Part shown: one piece after another, positions 6,487 through 13,332 of the stretch
Layout: each line of letters begins with the position of its first letter
Numbering within the stretch: position 1 is the first letter of the stretch
Source: Nitrospirota bacterium
Lineage (GTDB): Bacteria > Nitrospirota > Thermodesulfovibrionia > UBA6902
Assembly: GCA_015491705.1 (NCBI GenBank)
Contig: WFVK01000061.1
Coordinates: forward strand, 1 to 14,294
Length of the DNA: 14,294 nt
Direction: 5' to 3'
The notes under the pieces: generated by a model
Databases searched by the model: none
Told to the model about the DNA's origin: nothing
Seen by the model: only the letters and a program-made list of their open reading frames with translations
Program-made: the position numbers and the translations under genes

Positions 6487-7628
6487 TACCCCTGCGCAAT
6501 GCAAGGAGGTTTTTTTACAAGGCATGCAGGCAGCCGGGTTATGCATTCAGGGTCTTTTTCAGGAGGAGCGGCGCATTTGCCGGTTACCTGCTCTGCAACG
6601 GCAGGAGCCGTTATCCCGAGGCCATAACCCTCTTCCTGACACATCGCTGCAACCTCCGGTGCAGGATGTGCGGCCAGTGGGGTGAGAACGGAATTACGAA
6701 AAGACGGCCAGTCCGATATATAAACGAGTGCCTGCCGTTTGAAGAGCTGAAGAAAATAATAGATGACATTGCACCATTCAGGCCCAATATCACCCTGTTC
6801 GGCGGTGAGCCGCTGTTGCATAAGGACTGTGTCGAAATAATAAGATACATACATAAAAAGAATATGCACTGCCTGATGATAACAAACGGTTCGTTAATCG
6901 AAGGCGTTGCCCGGGAACTGGTGGATTCCGGCCTTGATGAACTGAACGTGTCCGTGGACGGAAAGGGGGCCATGCATGATGAAGTGCGGGGGATGCCGGG
7001 CCTGTACGAAAAGATAATAAACGGGCTCAGGCGGGTGAATCATTTCAGGGCGCGGAGAGACAGCAGGAAACCGCTGATTAATCTGCAATGCACGGTCACC
7101 GGCCATAATTATCGTCACCTCCACCAGATGGCGGGCGCGGCCCGGGAGGCAGGCGCCGACTCACTTACATTTCATAATCTTATTTTCATCGGCAGGGAGA
7201 TCATGGCGGGACAGCGGGAGACGGACAGATTGTTGAACTGTTCTTCCGAAAGCTGGGAGGGGTTTGTCTCGGACCCCTGCATAAACCCTGATGTGTTATA
7301 TGCGACGATTCAAGAGATAAGGAAAAACCGGGACGGGCTCCCCGTGGATTTTTATCCTGATTTTTCTCTTGATGAATTGAGGAGATATTACCTGGAGCCT
7401 TCAGGCGGATGTTCAGGCAGGTGTGTGAGTCCCTGGATGGCGGCTTATGTCTTTCCCGACGGAGAGGTGCGGCCCTGTCTGAATATGGACTATTCCATAG
7501 GCAATGTCATGAGAGAGAGATTTTCCGTGCTGTGGAATAATGCCAGGGCGGTGAAGTTCCGCAGGGCACTCAAGAAAAACGGAATATTTCCCGTATGTAT
7601 AAGGTGTACGGAGCTGTACAGGTATTGA
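6483..7628 (+). CDS. Radical SAM enzyme with SPASM/Twitch-like C-terminal domain
   Basis: The 381-aa protein carries the radical SAM CxxxCxxC motif in THRCNLRCRMC (C56, C60, C63), which binds the SAM-cleaving [4Fe-4S] cluster, then GGEP at 107-110 and SVDG at about 157-160. The C-terminal region has C310, C314, C332, C372 and C375 in a layout typical of SPASM/Twitch auxiliary-cluster domains (VFPDGEVRPCLN, then FPVCIRC). Family members include peptide maturases and sugar/cyclitol dehydrogenases such as BtrN. With a DegT aminotransferase directly upstream (ATGA overlap) and no candidate precursor peptide nearby, oxidation or rearrangement of a sugar is the more likely role. This is inference. 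A 50-residue N-terminal extension rich in Arg and aromatics precedes the barrel. Confidence 0.85.
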   Translation: MIPLRNARRFFYKACRQPGYAFRVFFRRSGAFAGYLLCNGRSRYPEAITLFLTHRCNLRCRMCGQWGENGITKRRPVRYINECLPFEELKKIIDDIAPFRPNITLFGGEPLLHKDCVEIIRYIHKKNMHCLMITNGSLIEGVARELVDSGLDELNVSVDGKGAMHDEVRGMPGLYEKIINGLRRVNHFRARRDSRKPLINLQCTVTGHNYRHLHQMAGAAREAGADSLTFHNLIFIGREIMAGQRETDRLLNCSSESWEGFVSDPCINPDVLYATIQEIRKNRDGLPVDFYPDFSLDELRRYYLEPSGGCSGRCVSPWMAAYVFPDGEVRPCLNMDYSIGNVMRERFSVLWNNARAVKFRRALKKNGIFPVCIRCTELYRY

Positions 7629-7636
7629 TATGAAAA

Positions 7637-7695
7637 CCTGCATGCTGCACGGGGACGGCCCGGCCGAAGCCTTTAAAGGTTAAAGCAGCAGCAGG
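7637..7695 (+). repeat. Degenerate gene-end palindrome
   Basis: CCTGCATGCTGC (7637-7648) pairs with GCAGCAGCAGG (7685-7695) with one gap. The left arm resembles the CCTGATGCTGCATAAG arm at 11345-11360. It sits 8 nt after the radical SAM stop and its right arm runs into the purine-rich ribosome-binding region of the GT4 gene, so folding could affect GT4 translation. Confidence 0.45.
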
Positions 7696-7703
7696 GGGGG
7701 GAG
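7693..7703 (+). promoter_or_regulatory. Ribosome-binding site containing a run of eight G
   Basis: AGGGGGGGGAG directly precedes ATG 7704. The Shine-Dalgarno match lies within the homopolymer at 7694-7701. Length variation in the tract would change SD spacing without altering the protein. Confidence 0.6.
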
Positions 7704-8915
7704 ATGAGGATCGCACAGGTAGTGACACGCATGGACTGGGGAGGTCCGCCGGATATTATCAGGACGATCTGTAAATCTCTTGCCTCCTCCCATAATGTGA
7801 AACTGATAACCGGCCCGACCGCCTTCCCGAGCCTCAGGACAAGTAATTTTCTGGATGAATTCAGGGATGGGCTGATCACGGTCCCACACCTGAAGAGAGA
7901 TATTAATCTGTTCCAGGATTTTCTGGCGCTTGCAGAGCTTTACCGTATATTCAAGAGAGAAAAGTTTGATGTTGTGCACACGCACACCGCCAAGGCGGGT
8001 TTCCTCGGAAGGATAGCCGCGCGGCTGGCCGGTGCCGGCAAGATCGTTCATACGCCGCACGGCCACAACTTTTACGGTTATTTCGGCCGGGCCGCCAGCA
8101 GGCTTCTGGTTGTGCTGGAGAGGCTTGCGGCCCGGATTACGGACAGGATAATTGTGCTGACGGAATCGGAGAAAAGAGACATGATTGACTGTAAAGTCGC
8201 CGGGGCCTCGCACATACTGGTCATCGACAGCGGCGTGGATATTGAGGCCTACACGGAGGTCGATATTGACGCCGGGAAAAAACGGGATGAACTGCGGGCC
8301 GGACGGGATACCTCCCTCGTGGGCATGATCGGCAGGCTGGAGCCGGTAAAGGGCCCGGAGTATCTGGTAAAGGCGGCGAGACTCGTGCTTGATGAATGCC
8401 GCAGGGTAAAGTTCCTGGTTGTGGGAGAAGGATCGCTGAGGGCCGGGCTGGAGTCCCTCTGCAGGGAGGCGGGAATTTCCGGCAAGGTTATCTTTACCGG
8501 CTGGAGAGAAGATATTCCGGAGATTTTAAGTTTGCTGGATATAGTCGTCCTGCCGTCGCTTAATGAAGCGGTGGGACGCGTGCTGATCGAGGCCGGCGCC
8601 TGCGGAAAGCCGGTTGTGGCGGCAGGTGTAGGCGGAATACCGGATATAGTAAGGGATGGACGGACAGGGATGCTGGTACCGCCCGGGGACGCGGTCAGCC
8701 TGTCACGGGCGGTTGTCGACCTCCTCGGTGACACGGAGAAGAGAGTGCGGATGGGCGAAGAGGCCAGGAGATGGGTGCGGAGATTCAGTTCCGACAGGAT
8801 GGTGAGGAAATTTTCAGGGGTCTATGAAGGACTGGCCGCTGAAGACCGGACCTCGGGGATAATGTTGCATAAACGGGCATTGCAGCCTGCCGGAAAGGAC
8901 GGTTGCCGGGAATGA
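7704..8915 (+). CDS. Glycosyltransferase family 4 (group 1) with repeat-derived C-terminal tail
   Basis: The 403-aa GT-B retaining glycosyltransferase uses nucleotide-sugar donors at the cytoplasmic membrane face. The N-terminal acceptor domain starts MRIAQVVTRMDWGG and contains HTHTAKAGFLGR at about 92-103 and HTPHGHNFYGYF at about 116-127. The donor domain has GRLEPVKG at 210-217, VGEGSLR at about 240-246, and the EX7E signature E288 to E296 followed by GKPVVAAGVGGIPD. The family fold ends at about 378. The last 20 or so residues (including GIMLHKRALQPAG) are encoded by a copy of the gene-end repeat read in a frame that avoids its stop. The stop overlaps the start of the WbqC-like gene by 4 nt. 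Acceptor and donor are unknown. Confidence 0.88.
   Translation: MRIAQVVTRMDWGGPPDIIRTICKSLASSHNVKLITGPTAFPSLRTSNFLDEFRDGLITVPHLKRDINLFQDFLALAELYRIFKREKFDVVHTHTAKAGFLGRIAARLAGAGKIVHTPHGHNFYGYFGRAASRLLVVLERLAARITDRIIVLTESEKRDMIDCKVAGASHILVIDSGVDIEAYTEVDIDAGKKRDELRAGRDTSLVGMIGRLEPVKGPEYLVKAARLVLDECRRVKFLVVGEGSLRAGLESLCREAGISGKVIFTGWREDIPEILSLLDIVVLPSLNEAVGRVLIEAGACGKPVVAAGVGGIPDIVRDGRTGMLVPPGDAVSLSRAVVDLLGDTEKRVRMGEEARRWVRRFSSDRMVRKFSGVYEGLAAEDRTSGIMLHKRALQPAGKDGCRE
8860..8892 (+). repeat. Gene-end repeat copy inside the GT4 coding end
   Basis: TAATGTTGCATAAACGGGC (8860-8878) is the standard left arm. Here the GT4 frame reads ATG TTG CAT AAA (MLHK) rather than GTT GCA TAA, so it passes through. 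CGGGC (8874-8878) can pair with GCCTG (8885-8889). No distal right arm was found. Confidence 0.6.
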
Positions 8916-9628
8916 TCGTAACAGTTCATCAGCCTCAGTATATACCGTGGCTCGGTTATTTCGACAAGATAGACAGGAGCGACTGTTTCGTGTTCCTGGA
9001 CCAGGTTCAGTACAAGGCCAGGGAATACCAGAACAGAAACATGATACGCACCGACAAAGGTCCGCTGTGGCTGACAGTGCCTGTCGTGTCAAAGGGGAGG
9101 GGCAGGCAGAAGATATGCGATGTGATGATAGACGACAACTCAGGCTGGCGGAAACGGCACTGGAGGAGTCTTCAGACATGGTACGGCAGGGCGGAGTTTT
9201 TCAGGGATTACGCCGGATTTTTTGAGGCGGTGTACAGCCGGAGATGGGAGAGGCTGATAGACCTGAATGTGTGCATCATCAGATTTTTCCTGAAAGTGTT
9301 CGGGATACGGGCAGCAGTGTATTTCGAATCGGAGCTGAACATCCATGCCGGCAGGACGGACCGGATTATACAGATATGCAGAAGGCTCGGTGCGGATACC
9401 TATCTGTCGGGCACGGGCGGGAAGAATTACCTTGAAGAGCGCAGGTTCAACGAGGCCGGGATAAGGCTGCAATACCAGGATTTCATTCATCCATGCTATA
9501 AACAGCGGTACACGGAAAAAGACGGCCTTTTTTTTCCGAACATGTCATCTCTGGACCTGTTATTCAATAAAGGGGGTGCGAGTATAAATGTCCTCAGAGG
9601 TGCAGGCGCCGGCCTTAACGCGGCATAA
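8912..9628 (+). CDS. WbqC-like family protein
   Basis: The 238-aa protein is of the WbqC-like family, found in O-antigen and other glycan loci, whose biochemical role is not firmly established. The N-terminal signature VHQPQYIPWLGYFDKI is at about 5-20, with FLDQVQYKAREYQNRN at 28-43, the conserved YLSGTGGKNYL at 164-174, and MSSLDLLFNKG at 211-221. I chose the ATG at 8912, which overlaps the GT4 stop by 4 nt (ATGA) and matches the family's usual start. An in-frame TTG at 8903 would add three residues. The last residues LNAA and the TAA stop come from the gene-end repeat arm. Coupling to the GT4 gene suggests both act on the same sugar unit. Confidence 0.85.
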   Translation: MIVTVHQPQYIPWLGYFDKIDRSDCFVFLDQVQYKAREYQNRNMIRTDKGPLWLTVPVVSKGRGRQKICDVMIDDNSGWRKRHWRSLQTWYGRAEFFRDYAGFFEAVYSRRWERLIDLNVCIIRFFLKVFGIRAAVYFESELNIHAGRTDRIIQICRRLGADTYLSGTGGKNYLEERRFNEAGIRLQYQDFIHPCYKQRYTEKDGLFFPNMSSLDLLFNKGGASINVLRGAGAGLNAA

Positions 9629-9637
9629 ACAGGCAGG
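9613..9637 (+). repeat. Gene-end repeat, left arm only
   Basis: CCTTAACGCGGCATAAAC (9613-9630) followed by AGGCAGG. It encodes the terminal LNAA and the TAA of the WbqC-like gene. AGGCAGG matches the copies at 226-232 and 11361-11367. No complementary right arm appears before the next start at 9673, so the copy appears truncated. Confidence 0.65.
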
Positions 9638-9672
9638 GGCAGGAGCAATTCAAAGACAGGGGGTCCTGGAGT

Positions 9673-10287
9673 ATGAACATACTGGCGGTAGGCGCACATC
9701 CGGATGACATTGAATTCGGATGTGGAGGGACACTTATCAAGTATGCCGAGAAGGGACATGATGTTTTTCTCCTTGTGTTAACGCGGGGCAATGTCGGCGG
9801 CGACCCTCGCGTCAGAACGAGGGAGCAGGAGGAGGCTGTGAGGTTCATGAAAGCCAGGAAGGTTTTCTGGGGGGACTTCGCGGATACCGAGATCCCGCTT
9901 AACAATGAATTGATCGCTGTAATAGAGAATGCCGTGAATGAGACGAATCCTCACATGGTCTTTTTCAACTATATTGACGATGTTCACCAGGACCACAGGA
10001 CAGCGGCCCAGGCCACTGTATCGGCAACGAGGTACCTGAAGGAAGTCCTGTATTATGAAGTGCCGACCACGCAGAATTTTGAGCCGGATGTGTTCGTGAA
10101 TATCACGGATGTCCTCGATAAGAAACTGGACCTCCTGAAACTGCACGCCTCACAGGTGGATAAGACGAGGGTGGAAAATCTTACCATAGTAGAGAGCGCC
10201 CGCTCATGCGCCAATTTCCGGGGCTTCCAGGGCAGGGTGAAATATGCGGAGGGATTCAAGGCCCTGCGCATACTGAAGGAGATATAG
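9673..10287 (+). CDS. PIG-L family zinc-dependent N-acetylglucosamine deacetylase
   Basis: The 204-aa LmbE/PIG-L enzyme removes an N-acyl group from an amino sugar conjugate. Zinc-site motifs are AHPDD at 8-12 and HQDH at 105-108, and GCGGTLIKYAEKGHDV follows the first motif as usual. Length is somewhat short for the family but complete, ending in a conserved-looking FRGFQGRVKYAEGFKALRI stretch. Position next to a WecA-like transferase suggests deacetylation of a lipid- or nucleotide-linked HexNAc during glycan synthesis. A BshB1-type bacillithiol role is possible but no BshA or BshC partner is recognisable. GGGGG at about 9659-9663 is the likely ribosome-binding site. The gene ends 4 nt before the next start. 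Confidence 0.85.
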   Translation: MNILAVGAHPDDIEFGCGGTLIKYAEKGHDVFLLVLTRGNVGGDPRVRTREQEEAVRFMKARKVFWGDFADTEIPLNNELIAVIENAVNETNPHMVFFNYIDDVHQDHRTAAQATVSATRYLKEVLYYEVPTTQNFEPDVFVNITDVLDKKLDLLKLHASQVDKTRVENLTIVESARSCANFRGFQGRVKYAEGFKALRILKEI

Positions 10288-10291
10288 GGTT

Positions 10292-11341
10292 ATGAACCCG
10301 CTGATCCCTTTACTGTTTTCCCTGCCGGCGGCTTATCTTTCAACATTCCTGTTCAGGAGAATCGCACTGCTGTGCAATGTCATGGATGTCCCGGACCACA
10401 GGAAGATACACCTGAACCCCATGCCTCTGCTCGGGGGGCTGGCGGTGTACGTTGCTGTAATCCTGGGGGTGGCATTTGCCCCTGCGGTCCTGCGCCATAT
10501 ACCCGGCATACTGGCAGGCGCAACGGTAATTTTAATAATCGGCGTCGTGGACGACTTTATGGGGCTTCCCGCAGCCGTAAAGCTGACAGGCCAGCTCGTT
10601 GCCGCGGCAATAATGATTTATTCCGGAGTGCGCGTCAGCTTTTTCCCTGATACATGGGCGGGTTACGCAGGGGAAATCATACTGACGCTGGTATGGGTCG
10701 CGGGCATTACCAATGCCGTGAATTACCTTGACGGAATAGACGGCCTGGCAGCAGGCTCCACCGCCATCAGCGCGGCTTTTTTTGTTATCGTCTCCTACAT
10801 CACCGAGCAGCCTCTGACAGGCATGACGGCCCTGATTCTGCTGGCAGGGTGCCTGGGGTTTCTGCCGCATAACTTTAAACGTGCAAGGATTTTCCTGGGA
10901 GATGCGGGCAGCACCTTTTTGGGCTTTATGTTGGCGGGAATAGCCCTTGCAGGCAACTGGGCCGAAGACAATATATTAAGGCTGAGCATCCCTGTACTTA
11001 TCCTCGGTGTGCCCATTTTTGACATGACCTTTACCACTGTAATGAGAATCAGGGAGAAAAAGGTCGGCACTGTTATGGAATGGCTTGAATACGGCGGCAA
11101 GGACCACTTTCACCACCGCCTTGTTGCACTGGGGCTGCGGCCCGCAGGAGCAGTGTTTTTTATCTGGTTCATTTCAATTGCCCTCGGCATAAGTGCAATA
11201 ATAATAACTTATGCGGAAAAGAGAGTCGAAGGTATATGGGCGATCATCCAGGCAGCCGTTATTTTCGGGGTAATCGCGGTGCTGATGGTTGTCGGGGCAA
11301 GGCGCCGCAGCGGCCGGAACATCCCGGACGGGGAAGGGTAG
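10292..11341 (+). CDS. WecA/TagO/MraY-family undecaprenyl-phosphate sugar-1-phosphate transferase
   Basis: The 349-aa polytopic membrane protein transfers a HexNAc-1-phosphate from UDP-sugar to undecaprenyl phosphate, the first lipid-linked step of O-antigen-type glycans. Motifs are DVPDHRKIH then PMPLLGGLAVY (about 32-53), the magnesium-site DD in VVDDFMGL (D87, D88), NAVNYLDGIDGLAAG (141-155), FLGDAGSTFLG (201-211) and the cytoplasmic HHRL at 274-277. About ten hydrophobic segments are visible. The HHRL form and the PDHRKIH motif fit the WecA/TagO branch rather than peptidoglycan MraY. Its gene follows the deacetylase by 4 nt. It is the last plus-strand gene and converges on clpX. Confidence 0.88.
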   Translation: MNPLIPLLFSLPAAYLSTFLFRRIALLCNVMDVPDHRKIHLNPMPLLGGLAVYVAVILGVAFAPAVLRHIPGILAGATVILIIGVVDDFMGLPAAVKLTGQLVAAAIMIYSGVRVSFFPDTWAGYAGEIILTLVWVAGITNAVNYLDGIDGLAAGSTAISAAFFVIVSYITEQPLTGMTALILLAGCLGFLPHNFKRARIFLGDAGSTFLGFMLAGIALAGNWAEDNILRLSIPVLILGVPIFDMTFTTVMRIREKKVGTVMEWLEYGGKDHFHHRLVALGLRPAGAVFFIWFISIALGISAIIITYAEKRVEGIWAIIQAAVIFGVIAVLMVVGARRRSGRNIPDGEG

Positions 11342-11344
11342 GCC

Positions 11345-11405
11345 CTGATGCTGCATAAGCAGGCAGGCGAACCCCCCGCCGGTGTCTTTATGCCGCTGTA
11401 TAAGG
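11345..11405. repeat. Gene-end palindrome between convergent operons
   Basis: The left arm CCTGATGCTGCATAAG (11345-11360) pairs with CTTTATGC and its flanks (11386-11405). Inside, CAGGCG (11364-11369) pairs with CGCCGG (11377-11382) with one mismatch, enclosing a C-rich loop. Neither side carries a T-tract. It could limit read-through or protect 3' ends on both strands. Confidence 0.6.
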
Positions 11406-11424
11406 CAAGGGGTTAATCACTCTA

Positions 11425-11461
11425 AGAACGGGCGGGGTTATGCTGATTCGGCCTGTTTTTT
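11425..11461 (+). terminator. Candidate intrinsic terminator of the glycan operon
   Basis: ACGGGC (11428-11433) pairs with GCCTGT (11451-11456), with one G-U, and weaker pairs extend outward. It is followed by six T at 11456-11461. The loop is long (17 nt). The structure overlaps the last codons of clpX on the other strand. Confidence 0.45.
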
Positions 11462-12694
11462 ATAGGTCAGGATCGGTTTTTCCTTCTTTGTTATAACCTC
11501 TTCGGTTATAAGGCACTCCTTGATGTTTGTCTGCGAGGGCACTTCATACATGATGTCGAGCATTACGTCCTCAAGAATCGCCCTCAGTCCCCGCGCACCG
11601 GTCCTGCGCCTTACCGCCTCTTTTGCTATGGCCGCAAACGCCCTGTCGGTGAATTTCAGCTTGACATTGTCAAAAGAGAGCAGTTTCTGGTACTGCTTTA
11701 TCAGTGCATTCCTGGGCTCGGTGAGGATCCTTATCAGCGCGGATTCTCCGAGCTCGTTCAGTGTCGCTATAACAGGAAGCCGTCCCGTAAATTCCGGTAT
11801 CAGGCCGTAGCGGATGAGGTCCTGGGGCTGCACCATCTTCAGGATGTCGCCTATCTTCTTTTCGCGCATGCCCGCGGGCACGGAGCCGAAGCCCACGGTT
11901 TTCTTGCCTGCCCTCTCCTCGATGATCTTCTCCAGACCCACAAAGGCGCCGCCGCAGATAAACAGAATATTCGTCGTGTTTACCTGCAGGAATTCCTGCT
12001 GCGGGTGCTTTCTGCCGCCCTGCGGCGGGATATTGGCCACTGTCCCCTCTATGATTTTCAGAAGGGCCTGCTGGACGCCTTCGCCGGAGACGTCCCTTGT
12101 GATGGACACATTTTCGGTGCGGCGGCTTATTTTGTCTATTTCATCGATATATATGATGCCGCGCTGCGCCCTTTCCACATCGTAATCCGCCGCCTGCAAG
12201 AGTTTGAGGATTATGTTCTCAACGTCCTCTCCCACATACCCCGCCTCTGTCAGTGTTGTGGCGTCGGCAATGCTGAAGGGGACATCGAGTATCTTTGCAA
12301 GCGTCTGGGCCAGTATGGTCTTGCCCGTGCCTGTCGGGCCGATGAGCAGGATGTTGCTTTTCTGCAGCTCCACGCCGGACTTCTGGGGGCTGTTTATCCT
12401 CCTGTAGTGGTTATGCACCGCGACTGAAAGTATCTTTTTTGCGGTGTCCTGCTCAATGACATAATCATCGAGAAATTTCTTGATCTCCTTGGGAGTGGGT
12501 AGCTTCCGCGAGACGTTTATATCAAAGGATGATTCAAACTCTTCGGCCATTATCTCGTTGCACAGCCCAACGCACTCATCGCATATGTATACCGTCGGGC
12601 CTGCGATGAGCTTTCTGACCTCTTTCTGGCTCTTGCCGCAGAAAGAGCATTTCAGGAAATTATCATGTGAATGTATCATGTTCTTGTTACCCAT
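11438..12694 (-). CDS. clpX: ATP-dependent Clp protease ATP-binding subunit ClpX
   Basis: The 418-aa AAA+ unfoldase feeds substrates to ClpP. The N-terminal zinc-binding domain has C16, C19, C38 and C41 ([12 protein letters not shown]). Walker A is GPTGTGKT at 119-126, the pore loop GYVG at 152-155, Walker B IIYIDEID at 180-187, the RKH loop GGRKHP at 226-231, and sensor 2 GARGLR at 366-371. A glycine-bearing GFGS stretch at about 268-271 corresponds to the ClpP-binding loop region. Length is typical. ATG 12694 overlaps the end of clpP by 8 nt, and with no clear Shine-Dalgarno in the stretch before it, translational coupling is likely. An in-frame ATG five codons later is an alternative start. 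Confidence 0.98.
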   Translation of the reverse strand: MGNKNMIHSHDNFLKCSFCGKSQKEVRKLIAGPTVYICDECVGLCNEIMAEEFESSFDINVSRKLPTPKEIKKFLDDYVIEQDTAKKILSVAVHNHYRRINSPQKSGVELQKSNILLIGPTGTGKTILAQTLAKILDVPFSIADATTLTEAGYVGEDVENIILKLLQAADYDVERAQRGIIYIDEIDKISRRTENVSITRDVSGEGVQQALLKIIEGTVANIPPQGGRKHPQQEFLQVNTTNILFICGGAFVGLEKIIEERAGKKTVGFGSVPAGMREKKIGDILKMVQPQDLIRYGLIPEFTGRLPVIATLNELGESALIRILTEPRNALIKQYQKLLSFDNVKLKFTDRAFAAIAKEAVRRRTGARGLRAILEDVMLDIMYEVPSQTNIKECLITEEVITKKEKPILTYKKQAESA

Positions 12695-13292
12695 TGTTGC
12701 TTGAAGGTTTTTTAATGGTTTCTATTACTTCATCAACGATGCCGTATTCCCTGGCATCGTTTGCGGACATGAAGAAATCCCTCTCTGTATCCAACTGCAG
12801 CTTTTCAAGAGGCTGGCCGGTGTGTCTTGACAGGATTTCATTCAGTGTCTCTTTCATCTTCAGAATCTCTTTTGCATGTATCTCCACATCCGTTGCCTGG
12901 CCGTGGAAACCGCCCATGGGCTGGTGTATCATTATCCGTGAATGCGGCAGGACATAGCGCTTACCCGTTGTCCCCGCGGTCAGGAGCAGCGCCCCCATGC
13001 TGGCCGCCTGGCCGATGCAGTATGTGGCGATGTCGGATTTGACATACTGCATGGTGTCATAGATGGCAAGGCCCGAAGAAACAATGCCGCCCGGTGAATT
13101 TATGTAGATATGAATATCCTTTTCCGGGTCTTCGGTCTGGAGGAACAGCAGTTGCGCTATCACGGTATTGGCCACCATGTCGTCTATGGGGCTGCCGATG
13201 AAGATTATCCTGTCCTTAAGAAGACGGGAATATATGTCATAGGCCCTTTCGGTCCTGCCGGTTTGTTCTATAACAATTGGGATCAGACTCAT
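12687..13292 (-). CDS. clpP: ATP-dependent Clp protease proteolytic subunit ClpP
   Basis: This 201-aa serine protease forms the tetradecameric chamber that works with ClpX. The catalytic triad is S98 (GQAASMGA), H123 (MIHQP) and D172 (ERDFFMSA). The N-terminal [20 protein letters not shown] is typical, including a short propeptide-like start. The open frame extends 24 codons upstream to 13364, but ATG 13292 has a strong AGGAG at 13298-13302 five nt away and gives the family's normal length. It lies 40 nt after the trigger factor stop and overlaps clpX. Confidence 0.98.
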   Translation of the reverse strand: MSLIPIVIEQTGRTERAYDIYSRLLKDRIIFIGSPIDDMVANTVIAQLLFLQTEDPEKDIHIYINSPGGIVSSGLAIYDTMQYVKSDIATYCIGQAASMGALLLTAGTTGKRYVLPHSRIMIHQPMGGFHGQATDVEIHAKEILKMKETLNEILSRHTGQPLEKLQLDTERDFFMSANDAREYGIVDEVIETIKKPSSNNG

Positions 13293-13297
13293 GTTTT

Positions 13298-13302
13298 CTC
13301 CT
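13298..13302 (-). promoter_or_regulatory. Ribosome-binding site of clpP
   Basis: AGGAG on the minus strand, 5 nt before ATG 13292. It decides the start in favour of 13292 over the upstream in-frame codons. Confidence 0.85.
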
Positions 13303-13332
13303 CGGGGATTGATATTGCCCTGTCCGGGCGGT

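Noticed and set aside
7630-7683. 17-codon ORF as a precursor peptide for the radical SAM enzyme (contains MLHGDGPAEAFKG)
   Set aside because: It has no ribosome-binding site and lies on a degenerate copy of the gene-end repeat; the neighbourhood is glycan synthesis. Not fully excluded.
9673-10287. BshB1 of bacillithiol synthesis together with the GT4 as BshA
   Set aside because: The GT4 N terminus (HTHTAKAGFLGR, HTPHGHNFYGYF) is typical of surface-polysaccharide transferases, and there is no bshC; context supports glycan deacetylation.
1-11405. CRISPR array
   Set aside because: Repeats are irregularly spaced, palindromic, overlap gene ends and have no spacer-like units or cas genes.
12005-12427. 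Plus-strand ORF opposite clpX
   Set aside because: It is antisense to highly conserved AAA+ motifs and is a frame shadow.
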